A stretch of 33,735 nt of DNA from Rouxiella silvae. GTDB lineage: Bacteria; Pseudomonadota; Gammaproteobacteria; Enterobacterales; Enterobacteriaceae. A program made the position numbers and the translations under genes. Below, one piece after another: positions 9,998 through 20,782 of the stretch; the first letter of the stretch is position 1; each line of letters begins with the position of its first letter. The DNA lies in the NCBI RefSeq assembly GCF_002093625.1, contig NZ_MRWD01000059.1, forward strand, positions 1 through 33,735, given 5' to 3'. A model generated the notes under the pieces. It was not told the DNA's origin, did no database searches, and was given only the letters and a program-made list of their open reading frames with translations.

Positions 9998-10315
9998 ATG
10001 GAACTAGAAAGTGTTGTTATGGAGCTGATTATTAATGCGGGAGATGCTCGATCTAATTCGATGGAGGCACTGCGTTATGCTCGTCAGCAAAAATGGGATG
10101 GGGCGGAAAACGCCTTAAAGGCAGCTACGGATTCTATTCGTGTTGCTCACCATATTCAAACCTCGCTGATAAGTGAGGATGAAGGCTGCGGGAAAATTCC
10201 GGTAAATTTAATTATGGTCCATGCGCAAGACCATCTTATGAATGCCATGCTATGCCGTGAATTAGCAGAGGAAATTATTTTTCTTCACAAACAGCTTGCA
10301 TCAGTCAATAGTTAA
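9998..10315 (+). CDS. PTS lactose/cellobiose-family EIIA component
   Basis: This is a small soluble phosphocarrier of the PTS Lac family, similar to E. coli ChbA. It passes phosphate from HPr to the EIIB cysteine. The motif VHAQDHLMNAM at 74-84 contains the expected phospho-histidine H75 (ChbA H89) and the trimer-core aspartate D78. The 105-aa length is typical, lacking the N-terminal extension of ChbA. AAGGAG lies 8 nt before the ATG. Its natural partners EIIB and EIIC are on the opposite strand at 14605-14919 and 13147-14472, and this gene converges tail-to-tail with the porin that ends that operon. No other EIIA is visible in the window, so it very probably serves that system. Confidence 0.92.
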   Translation: MELESVVMELIINAGDARSNSMEALRYARQQKWDGAENALKAATDSIRVAHHIQTSLISEDEGCGKIPVNLIMVHAQDHLMNAMLCRELAEEIIFLHKQLASVNS

Positions 10316-10398
10316 TAGCTCAACGTGTCAACAATTCCGCACTCATTTTGTCTTCTATAAAAATACCGCCTTATTAATTTACGTGGCTGAGGGTAACC

Positions 10399-10433
10399 AA
10401 GCCTGGGTTCGGTAATACATCGAGCCCAGGCTT
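10399..10433. other. Strong stem-loop between the EIIA and bglH genes
   Basis: A 13-bp stem (AAGCCTGGGTTCG paired with CGAGCCCAGGCTT, one G-T wobble) encloses a 9-nt loop. No T tract follows on either strand. It could be a Rho-assisted or bidirectional terminator, or an mRNA 3' protection element for the convergent genes. Confidence 0.5.
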
Positions 10434-10445
10434 ATAATATGGGTT

Positions 10446-10460
10446 GGGTTATAATAACCC
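10446..10460. other. Small perfect palindrome in the EIIA-bglH intergenic region
   Basis: GGGTTATAATAACCC is a perfect inverted repeat around one central base. It is the second of three stem-loops within about 100 bp between two convergent genes. Confidence 0.4.
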
Positions 10461-10477
10461 TATTAAAGTATAAATTA

Positions 10478-10500
10478 GGGGAGCATTATAATTACTCCCC
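10478..10500 (-). terminator. Probable terminator of the beta-glucoside operon
   Basis: GGGGAG and CTCCCC pair across an 11-nt AT-rich loop. Read on the minus strand, the hairpin lies about 20 nt after the bglH stop and is followed by TAATTTATACTTT, a moderately T-rich tail. This suits the end of the minus-strand operon. Confidence 0.5.
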
Positions 10501-10520
10501 ATACCCACAATGATTTAAGG

Positions 10521-12186
<1,666 letters not shown>

Positions 12187-12247
12187 TTTATTATTGGATT
12201 GCTCTAATTACGTAGTGTGTCAATAATATCGCGCTGTTTCTTATTAA

Positions 12248-13132
12248 TTACTGAATGGGATTTTTCTGACATATAAAGTGATAGGTTGCTCCCAATAAAC
12301 CCGCATCATTTTTATGCGTTGCGCACTGAATAATTGTGTCTCGTTGACCCAGCCACGCCATATGTGATAATAGTTCGTTAATAAAACTGCATCGAGAAGT
12401 AATACCCCCGCCAATGAAAATATGAGTAGGGTCAAAAATATTAATCAGATTATATAAACCGGTGCATATATCATCATAAAATGCATTCACTAAACGCAGA
12501 CATAATGGATTTTGCGCATCATAACCCTCAAATATCTCCTCACCGCTAACCTCTTCCCACGATCGCTGGGTGAACTCAGCATATCTCTCGCGCAGGACTT
12601 TCAAGGTGCACACTTTATTCATGGTGGAGTTATTCGGTACTTCAGCTCCCGGCCGTTCACTGAACATATAGCCGAATTCTCCTGCGCGAAAACGACCCCC
12701 GCGAATCAGGGAACCGTTGGCATAAATACCGCCACCAATGCCGGTACCAATGGTTAAACAGAGAAAATCCTGTAGGTGCTGTGCACTGCCTAGCCATTTT
12801 TCGGCCAGCAGTACGCAGTTAGCATCATTTTCTATACTGACCGGCAAGCCGCTCATCTGCTCCAACCACTGCTTAAGGTTGAAATTATCGAAGTGACGAA
12901 TGGCGCCACCCATGCTAATCAACCCGCTGTGGGGATTTACATGTCCCGGTGCGCTGACGGCAATACCGCCGCAGTCTGGATTTTTTTTCAGCCAGTCATG
13001 CATCTGCTGCAGAATTTGTTTGCCATCGCTATCACCGACGGAGGCAGATTGCTGTTTAATAATCTGGCCATCGGGCGTCACACAGGCCATTTTCAGTGAA
13101 GTACCCCCTATGTCGAATGCGGCAATTTTCAT
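12248..13132 (-). CDS. ROK-family sugar kinase, BglK-like
   Basis: This 294-aa kinase has the ROK fold: N-terminal phosphate loop FDIGGTSLK at 6-14, catalytic base D103 in ENDANC, adenosine-side motif IGTGIGGGIY at 128-137, and a C-terminal IFIGGGI. The usual ROK zinc cluster CxCGxxGCxE and its histidine are missing; the matching region reads GEFGYMFSERPG. Beta-glucoside kinase BglK from Klebsiella and Listeria is, as far as I recall, a zinc-less relative. In this operon it could phosphorylate free glucose released from cellobiose-6-phosphate, or a glucoside that entered unphosphorylated. The gene follows EIIC after 14 bp with GGAGGG as its ribosome-binding site. Confidence 0.85.
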   Translation of the reverse strand: MKIAAFDIGGTSLKMACVTPDGQIIKQQSASVGDSDGKQILQQMHDWLKKNPDCGGIAVSAPGHVNPHSGLISMGGAIRHFDNFNLKQWLEQMSGLPVSIENDANCVLLAEKWLGSAQHLQDFLCLTIGTGIGGGIYANGSLIRGGRFRAGEFGYMFSERPGAEVPNNSTMNKVCTLKVLRERYAEFTQRSWEEVSGEEIFEGYDAQNPLCLRLVNAFYDDICTGLYNLINIFDPTHIFIGGGITSRCSFINELLSHMAWLGQRDTIIQCATHKNDAGLLGATYHFICQKNPIQ

Positions 13133-13146
13133 TGTTCAACCCTCCA

Positions 13147-14472
13147 TTATTCGGCTTTGCTCGCCGGCACCTGCGCTTTATTAGCCACCATCACGAAGGG
13201 CAGATAAATCAGCGTCGAGACCAGTAAACAGAATAGGCCCACTAACAGGGCTAACCAACTTCCTCCCGTGCCTAGGAAGGGGATCAGCGGCCCTGGCGTT
13301 GTCCACGGTAAAGCGTATGCCACCGGCGGGATAATATGTAATGAGACAAAGAAATAGCCTATAAGCGAATTTACGGCGGGAACGAGAACGAAAGGGATCA
13401 CCAGAATAGGGTTCAAGACGATCGGTAAGCCAAAAATGATCGGCTCATTGATATTAAACAGCCCTGGAAAAATCGACAGTTTGGCAATATTACGATAATC
13501 GGCACGACGTGAAGCAATAAAAATGGCAAAGATTAACCCAAGCGTCATGCCTGAGCCGCCGTAGTTGGCGAAGGTATCGTAAATGCTGCCCCAGGTTATC
13601 GGATATGGGGCACCCCAGGTACTGCCATTTTGAGCCGCATAGGAGAGATTCTCGAGATTGGCCTCCGAGAAAATAGCTTCGCGGATGGCTGCCACGGTAT
13701 TGGGTCCATGTATCCCCAATACCCAAAGCAGGTTGGTGAACAGCCCAATAATCACCACGGCAAAGATATTAGTCCCCATATGTTTCAGCGGTGATTGAAT
13801 TAACGTATAAACCAGGTCGTTAATTCCATTGGGTGAAATCAGGCTAATGAGATAGTTAAGAATGGAAAAAATCACCATGACCACAAAAACGGGAATTAAT
13901 ACCTTAAATGAGCGTGATACTGCTGGGGGGACTTGATCAGGCATGGTAATCGTAGCGCGAGGAGAACGGGCGAGGCGGCAAAAAATTTCAGCGGCGAGCA
14001 AAGCCACTAAAATAGCAACAAACAGCCCCTGCGCCCCCATATATCGCATAGTCACAAAATTTTGACCATCAATTTCATGATACGGCGTATAAACAATAAA
14101 GAAGGCTCCCATTGAGGTTAGCCCACATAATAATTCATCCTGCTTAAATGAAGCAGCAATATTTCTGGCAACTAAAAAAGCGATTAAAATCGCCATAATA
14201 TTAACTGAGCCCTGCATTACGGGAGAAAATAAGGCCTGGGCATCGGCTAAGTTTGGGAATATTTTACCCAAGAAAAGCATTTTGGCAATAAATCCATCTG
14301 GAGACAGTATGGCAAAGTTTATTAATGCAATGAGGGAGCTGGCCATAACCAGAGGGAAGGATAATATAAATGCGTCTCTCACCGCCGAAACCTGGCGTTG
14401 AGAATTGAGTTTAATTGCAACGGGAACCAAGACTTTTTCCATTCCTCGTTCCAGAGAGGTCATCATGCTCAT
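13147..14472 (-). CDS. PTS lactose/cellobiose-family EIIC permease
   Basis: This is the membrane permease of a Lac-family PTS, similar to ChbC/CelB. It binds the beta-glucoside and moves it inward while EIIB phosphorylates it. The 441-aa protein has about ten hydrophobic segments. The family signature regions are recognisable: GIHGPNTVAAIREA near 254-267 and FPGLFNINEPIIFGLPIVLNP (about 338-358), with the conserved NEP sugar-site triplet. Start ATG 14472 has AAGGAA about 7 nt upstream; in-frame ATGs two and three codons later are alternatives. It lies 132 bp after EIIB and 14 bp before the ROK kinase. Confidence 0.92.
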   Translation of the reverse strand: MSMMTSLERGMEKVLVPVAIKLNSQRQVSAVRDAFILSFPLVMASSLIALINFAILSPDGFIAKMLFLGKIFPNLADAQALFSPVMQGSVNIMAILIAFLVARNIAASFKQDELLCGLTSMGAFFIVYTPYHEIDGQNFVTMRYMGAQGLFVAILVALLAAEIFCRLARSPRATITMPDQVPPAVSRSFKVLIPVFVVMVIFSILNYLISLISPNGINDLVYTLIQSPLKHMGTNIFAVVIIGLFTNLLWVLGIHGPNTVAAIREAIFSEANLENLSYAAQNGSTWGAPYPITWGSIYDTFANYGGSGMTLGLIFAIFIASRRADYRNIAKLSIFPGLFNINEPIIFGLPIVLNPILVIPFVLVPAVNSLIGYFFVSLHIIPPVAYALPWTTPGPLIPFLGTGGSWLALLVGLFCLLVSTLIYLPFVMVANKAQVPASKAE

Positions 14473-14514
14473 CTATTTTCCTTGCGTAGATTTATAGTTA
14501 TTTCTTCAGACTGT

Positions 14515-14528
14515 CACTTCCTGAAGTG
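14515..14528. repeat. Inverted repeat in the EIIB-EIIC spacer
   Basis: CACTTC-CT-GAAGTG is a 6-bp inverted repeat in the unusually long 132-bp gap between the EIIB and EIIC genes. A related ACTTC-TGGT-GAAGT lies at 16649-16662, just before the GntR gene. It could be an operator or an mRNA processing hairpin; I cannot tell which. Confidence 0.3.
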
Positions 14529-14604
14529 CATAGACATGAGAACGCAAAGGAATATAATCCCTCGCGTTCAATAAATTACTTTTTTAGGATTTAATTAATG
14601 GCTT

Positions 14605-14919
14605 TTATTGATTGCTTTTACTGATTGCTTCAAATGCTGTTGCTAATACAGCCTGGCCATCCATAGCGCCATAGTGCTTCATATCTATCACCAGCACGGG
14701 AACACGCCCCTGCACGATATTTTCAACCTGGGTTTTTTGGTAACGCACTTGCGGGCCAAGCATAACAATATCGGCCGTGTCTATCACGCTATCAAATTCG
14801 GCGATAGATAATGCCTGAATATCTACGGTTTCATTTATCGTGGAGGCGTGAGCAAGCATTCTCTTCACTAACATGCTGGTAGACATGCCTGCGGCACAGA
14901 CTAATAAAATTTTTTTCAT
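14605..14919 (-). CDS. PTS lactose/cellobiose-family EIIB component
   Basis: This 104-aa cytosolic protein is like E. coli ChbB. It carries the phosphocysteine loop right at the N terminus: C8 in KKILLVCAAGMSTSMLVKRM. Phosphate passes from the EIIA histidine to C8 and then to the sugar bound in EIIC. VMLGPQVRYQ around 54-63 is the other conserved family segment. AGGAGAAG lies just before the ATG. It follows the phospho-glucosidase gene after 70 bp. Confidence 0.93.
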   Translation of the reverse strand: MKKILLVCAAGMSTSMLVKRMLAHASTINETVDIQALSIAEFDSVIDTADIVMLGPQVRYQKTQVENIVQGRVPVLVIDMKHYGAMDGQAVLATAFEAISKSNQ

Positions 14920-14989
14920 TAAACTTCTCCTAACGCGAATAAATAATCGCTAAATCATTTAGAGGTAATATAAACAGGATGTCATCGCA

Positions 14990-16519
<1,530 letters not shown>

Positions 16520-16679
16520 TTATGTGGATCACTTTATTTTATAATTACCTGTGTCCAATTTTTATTTAAAAAAAGAACAACTCAAGCACATATATATTTA
16601 TATTTTTAATGGCTATTTATAATGATCTGATTTTTATGGATAAAATTTACTTCTGGTGAAGTTCAGATGAGGTGCAAAA

Positions 16680-17405
16680 GTGATTTTTAAAGAAATAGTC
16701 AAACGTCTACGCGATCGCGTCAATTCATTGGAATATCAAATCGGAGATATTTTACCCTCTGAACTGAGGTTGGCTAAAATATTAGGCGTTTCGCGAAATA
16801 CGATCCGAAAAGCGGCAACTGAGTTGGTAAGTGAAGGGTTGTTGGAGCGGCGTCACGGTACCGGGACTTTCATTAAGAACAAAAATATTCAACCGAGAAT
16901 AACGACCTTAAAAAGCTTTTCCGAAAATGCACAGGAGGCAGGTAAGCACTGTGAAAACCGGGTGCTGGAGTTTCGTATAATGCCTGCTAGCCTGGAAATT
17001 TCTAGCCAACTGCAAATTCAATTCTCAGAGCAAGTTTATTATGTCAGGCGACTGCGTTGTATCGATAACAATCCGGTTCAACTTGAAGACACCTGGATGC
17101 CGGTTGCACTATTCCCCAATTTATCAGTACAGGATATGCAACGATCCAAGTTCTCTTATATTGAGTCGGTGTGTGGAATGACTATCGCCGGGTGTTATGA
17201 AACATTTTTACCCGTTATACCGAATAAGAAAGTCGCTGCGCTATTGCATTTGAGTGAGAAAGACCCCGTTTTACAAATGAGTACGCAGGCCGTGGATATT
17301 AACGGGGTAAGGCTCGATTACTCGACGTTGGTGTGTAATGTTCACGAATTCCGGGTGCGCTATTTTTGGCCACGTCAGCGGCCACAGTATGAAAACACTA
17401 ATTAG
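16680..17405 (+). CDS. GntR-family (HutC/UTRA) transcriptional regulator
   Basis: This 241-aa regulator has an N-terminal winged helix-turn-helix of the GntR type (about 5-68; LAKILGVSRNTIRKAATELV and the wing LLERRHGTGTFI). It is followed by a UTRA ligand domain (about 85-232; QVYYVRRLRCIDNNPVQLEDTW is split across the typical strands). UTRA regulators usually bind a sugar phosphate. Divergent placement next to the 6-phospho-beta-glucosidase suggests that it controls the operon, probably as a repressor released by a phosphorylated glucoside. It starts with GTG at 16680, with GAGG 7 nt upstream. Its 3' end overlaps the convergent immunity-family gene by 8 bp. Confidence 0.9.
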   Translation: MIFKEIVKRLRDRVNSLEYQIGDILPSELRLAKILGVSRNTIRKAATELVSEGLLERRHGTGTFIKNKNIQPRITTLKSFSENAQEAGKHCENRVLEFRIMPASLEISSQLQIQFSEQVYYVRRLRCIDNNPVQLEDTWMPVALFPNLSVQDMQRSKFSYIESVCGMTIAGCYETFLPVIPNKKVAALLHLSEKDPVLQMSTQAVDINGVRLDYSTLVCNVHEFRVRYFWPRQRPQYENTN

Positions 17406-17619
17406 GCTGTTTAGCGCTTAGGGTGTGGCTGGGCGTGCCGGCGTTTTTTGGGCGAGAAAAAGCCCATACTGCTGCCGCAATCCAGCCCACGCCTGTCCAG
17501 CCCAAGAGCAGATTTAACGCAAAGATTGCCGGGAGATTTTTATGCTTCCTGTGGTCGGCAACCAGAAAGGGCAGGAAATAGCCCGCGACCGCAAGAATAA
17601 CGGCAACCGGTACCAACAT
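17398..17619 (-). CDS. Small membrane protein of the superinfection-immunity family
   Basis: The protein has two hydrophobic helices around the family signature HRKHKNLPAIFALNLLLGW followed by TGVGWIAAAVWAF. This is the Imm_superinfect family named after phage T4 Imm, which blocks DNA entry of a second phage; most bacterial members have no tested role. I chose ATG 17619 (73 aa, AGG 4 nt upstream); GTG 17634 would give 78 aa but has no evident ribosome-binding site. The C-terminal tail is short and polar. The gene overlaps the GntR gene tail-to-tail by 8 bp. Confidence 0.8.
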   Translation of the reverse strand: MLVPVAVILAVAGYFLPFLVADHRKHKNLPAIFALNLLLGWTGVGWIAAAVWAFSRPKNAGTPSHTLSAKQPN

Positions 17620-17761
17620 TTCACCTGTAGTCACTTATTAACTCACTGAAAAAATAGAATTCAGCACTTTAAATTTGTTGTCTGGAAATTTCAATTGCAA
17701 TCGCATTTGCTAACAATGTTGTCTTTTTTTTACCCGCTACAGCAGGTGTTAAGGGCTTCCT

Positions 17762-17788
17762 GTCAGGGGAAAATATTTCTCCCCTGAC
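17762..17788 (-). terminator. Stem-loop after the efflux operon
   Basis: GTCAGGGGA and TCCCCTGAC form a perfect 9-bp stem with a 9-nt AT-rich loop, about 16 bp after the stop of the outer-membrane factor gene. No clean T tract follows on the minus strand, so termination may be Rho-assisted. Confidence 0.5.
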
Positions 17789-17803
17789 GGAGAATCGGCT
17801 TTG

Positions 17804-19216
17804 TTAAGACTGCCAGCCTAGGCCTAGGCTTTTTTGCAATGCGACATAGTCAAGCGCCAAATCGGTTTGTGACTGAATACGCTTCTGACTCGCGCTAAGA
17901 CGAGTACGTTGGGTATCAAGTACATCAATCAGACTGGATACACCCGCATTGTAGCGCTGTTTCATCAGCACATCGTCGCGGTCGGCCGCCTGCTCAACGG
18001 TCATGTAACTCACCAACGTTTGTCGTTGTTCGCCATAGCGTGAAAGCGAACCATTGGCGTCACGCAGTGCGTCCAGCACCGTTTTTCGCCATTGGGCTTC
18101 GGCTTCATCGCGCTGCGCCTTGGCGACGTTTATCTGTGAACGAATACGGCCAAAATCGAGAATGTTCCACTGCAACATCGGAATAAGCAGCCATGACTGA
18201 TTGCTTTGGTTGAAGACTTGGCTGCCGGTATCACTGCTGAAACCAAGAATGCCACGCAGAGTGATTTTAGGGTACAAGTCCGCGACGTGTTCACCGACTG
18301 TTGCGGTGCTTGCCGCCAATTTACGTTCGGCGTTGCGCACATCTGGACGGCGGCGCAGCAGGTCCGTTGGGTCACCTACCTTGATCTCACCGGGTTGAGC
18401 AGGCAGTTTGACAGCACCAGAAAGCAGGTCGTCCAGTGCGCCCGGCGTCAGACCAGATAAAAACGCCAACTGATCTTTGTAGCCACTGATTTGTGCGCGT
18501 TGTGTCGGTAACTCGGCCTGACTGTTTTCGAACTGTGTTTGCAGACGATTAACGTCGCTCTCGTTAGCCGCGCCGCGTGCCTGACGTTGACGGGTCAGGT
18601 TTAGCATTTGCTGTTGCAAAACGAGGTTCTGCTGCAAATTGGCCAGTTGCTCCTGCGCGCCACAGAGTTGCAGATAATTACTGGCCACCTCGGCAGCAAT
18701 GGCCACCTGCGTGTCGGCCAGGCTGGCTTCGTTCGCCTGCTGCTGGGCGCGTCCCGCCTCAGTGGCACGGCGCTGTCCGCCAAACAAATCAAGTTCCCAG
18801 CTGGCGTCAAAACCGCTGCTGTAGAGGTTGACCGGGTTACTTATCGATAGGTCTCCACTGCTGCTGTCGGGCAACTTGGCACGAACCAATGCACCGCTGG
18901 CGTCAAGTTTTGGCAGCTGTTGTGCCTGATCCCCCGCCAGTGCCGCGCGCGACTGTTGCAGACGTGCACGGGCGATATCGATGTCTGGATTGTGCTGCAT
19001 TGCCTTCACAATCAGCTGGTTGAGCCTGTTGTCGTTAAACGCTAGCCACCATTGAGACTGTGCCTGTCCGCTGCTGACGCCAGAAGCGGGCAGGCGGGTA
19101 AATTTGGCCGTGAGTGGCACAGTCGGCGTTCCGTGATAGTCAGGTCCCACGCTGCAGCCGGTAAGCAGCAGGGCCAGACTGCCTAGCGGAGCAAATCGCA
19201 ATAATTTATTGTTCAT
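17804..19216 (-). CDS. Outer-membrane efflux lipoprotein, NodT/OprM type
   Basis: This 470-aa outer-membrane factor of the TolC superfamily forms the exit duct of a tripartite pump. It has a lipoprotein signal (MNNKLLRFAPLGSLALLLTGC, lipidated C21) followed by the family start SVGPDYHGTP. Two OEP repeats follow with long helical, Gln/Ala-rich segments (about 60-260 and 265-460), and RRRPDVRNAERKLAAS near 287-302 is the typical repeat-2 motif. It is the third gene of the operon and starts 6 bp after the MFS stop. Confidence 0.93.
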   Translation of the reverse strand: MNNKLLRFAPLGSLALLLTGCSVGPDYHGTPTVPLTAKFTRLPASGVSSGQAQSQWWLAFNDNRLNQLIVKAMQHNPDIDIARARLQQSRAALAGDQAQQLPKLDASGALVRAKLPDSSSGDLSISNPVNLYSSGFDASWELDLFGGQRRATEAGRAQQQANEASLADTQVAIAAEVASNYLQLCGAQEQLANLQQNLVLQQQMLNLTRQRQARGAANESDVNRLQTQFENSQAELPTQRAQISGYKDQLAFLSGLTPGALDDLLSGAVKLPAQPGEIKVGDPTDLLRRRPDVRNAERKLAASTATVGEHVADLYPKITLRGILGFSSDTGSQVFNQSNQSWLLIPMLQWNILDFGRIRSQINVAKAQRDEAEAQWRKTVLDALRDANGSLSRYGEQRQTLVSYMTVEQAADRDDVLMKQRYNAGVSSLIDVLDTQRTRLSASQKRIQSQTDLALDYVALQKSLGLGWQS

Positions 19217-19222
19217 TTTCTG

Positions 19223-20782
19223 TCACTTATGAGTTAAACGTGGGGTGCGCAACAACAGCGCCAGTGGAATACAGCACACCAGAGCCACGCCCAGTACGAA
19301 AAACGATTCGGAATAGGTCATTACCAGCGCCTGCTGGGAAATTTCGTTGGCCAGCTGCCCCATCGCCTGCATTTTTGCATGTACCATGTCGCCACTATGG
19401 CTAAAAAACTGACTCGTACTGGCCGATATTCGGCTTTCGGCCAGCGGCGAGTTAGCGGTCACCGACTCGCGAATAATGTCATCATGTAGCTTTCTCTGTC
19501 GGTCGATAAAGATGCCCAACAGCGCCAGTCCCACCGAGCCGCCGAGGTTACGCATCATGTTGTACAGTCCGGCGGCATCGGCAACTTCATCGTCATTTAC
19601 CGCCGCCATCGAGGCCTGATTGAGCGGCATCATCGCCATGATTTGTCCGGCACCTCGCAGCAGCTGCGACCAGAAAAAATCATCGCCGGTACTTTGGGTC
19701 GTCATCGAAATATCAAGAAAACAACTCAGTGCAAAGAAACCAATGCCGGTAATGACCAGTAGTCTTGTGTCAACGCTGCGCAGCATGCGCGGCAACACTG
19801 GCATTAGCATCAGGCTAGGAATGCCGGACACTAGCAATACCATCCCCGACTGCTGCGCGTTGTATCCCACAATCCCGCTCAGAAACTGTGGCAGCAGATA
19901 AAGCACGCAGTACAGCCCCATGCCGAGCACGAATATGATAACCAGCACGCTAACAAAGCGTGGATTGCGCAGTAAAGAGAGGCGAATAACCGGTTTTTTG
20001 GCAGTGAACTGCGAGATACTGAGCAGGATAAAACCGGCCACCATCGCCACTGTAAGCCAGATAATCAATGTGGAATCAAACCAGTTGTCGCGCTGACCCT
20101 CCTCAAGTACCACGGTAAGGCAACTAAGCCCGACGCTGAGCCCGATAATGCCCAGCCAGTCAGCCTCCATGAAGCCTTCCCAGTGCGGTTTTTCCTTGGG
20201 TAATCCACTTAATAACAGGGCGATCAGGCCGATCCCCACCGGAAGATTCAGGAAGAAACACCAGTTCCAACTGACGTTTTCGGTCAACCAGCCGCCGAGC
20301 ACTGGCCCCATTACCGGCCCGAGGATCACAATAACCCCAAAAATTGACATCCCCAGCGGCAACTGCCTGCGCGGTAGCCGGGTACGTATGATCATCTGTG
20401 CCGTGGGGATCATGGCTCCACCGGCAAAACCCTGACCAACGCGACCAATAATCATCTGCGTCAGACTGCTTGAGACGCCGCACATCACCGAGAAAGCGAT
20501 AAACAACAGTGCGCACCAAAGCAAGAAGTTGCGCAGGCCGAGCAGGCGGCTGAGCCAGGCAGCCAGAGGGATCATGACGATTTCTGACAGCAGATAGCCG
20601 GTGGAGATCCACGTGCCTTCAGTGCCCGTTGCACCAATCTCGCCCTGAATTTGTGGCAGGGCCGAGTTAGTAATCGAAATATCCAGCGTCGCCATTAATG
20701 CACCCAGCGCACCGGCAAAGACGGCTATCCAGTCGGTGACCGAGGCGGAGGGCTGAGTTTGCTCAAGCGGGATGCTGCTCAT
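19223..20782 (-). CDS. DHA2-family (EmrB-type) MFS drug efflux transporter
   Basis: This 519-aa proton-driven pump has 14 predicted membrane segments. Visible family motifs are the D1-type LDISITNSALPQI (about 34-46), the motif A loop LSRLLGLRN, and antiporter motif C with GVIVILGPVMGPVLGG around 148-163. EmrB-type pumps work with an HlyD adaptor and an outer-membrane channel, and both are encoded on either side. The start overlaps the adaptor gene stop (ATGA). The substrate is unknown; hydrophobic drugs, phenolics or fatty acids are typical for the class. Confidence 0.94.
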   Translation of the reverse strand: MSSIPLEQTQPSASVTDWIAVFAGALGALMATLDISITNSALPQIQGEIGATGTEGTWISTGYLLSEIVMIPLAAWLSRLLGLRNFLLWCALLFIAFSVMCGVSSSLTQMIIGRVGQGFAGGAMIPTAQMIIRTRLPRRQLPLGMSIFGVIVILGPVMGPVLGGWLTENVSWNWCFFLNLPVGIGLIALLLSGLPKEKPHWEGFMEADWLGIIGLSVGLSCLTVVLEEGQRDNWFDSTLIIWLTVAMVAGFILLSISQFTAKKPVIRLSLLRNPRFVSVLVIIFVLGMGLYCVLYLLPQFLSGIVGYNAQQSGMVLLVSGIPSLMLMPVLPRMLRSVDTRLLVITGIGFFALSCFLDISMTTQSTGDDFFWSQLLRGAGQIMAMMPLNQASMAAVNDDEVADAAGLYNMMRNLGGSVGLALLGIFIDRQRKLHDDIIRESVTANSPLAESRISASTSQFFSHSGDMVHAKMQAMGQLANEISQQALVMTYSESFFVLGVALVCCIPLALLLRTPRLTHK

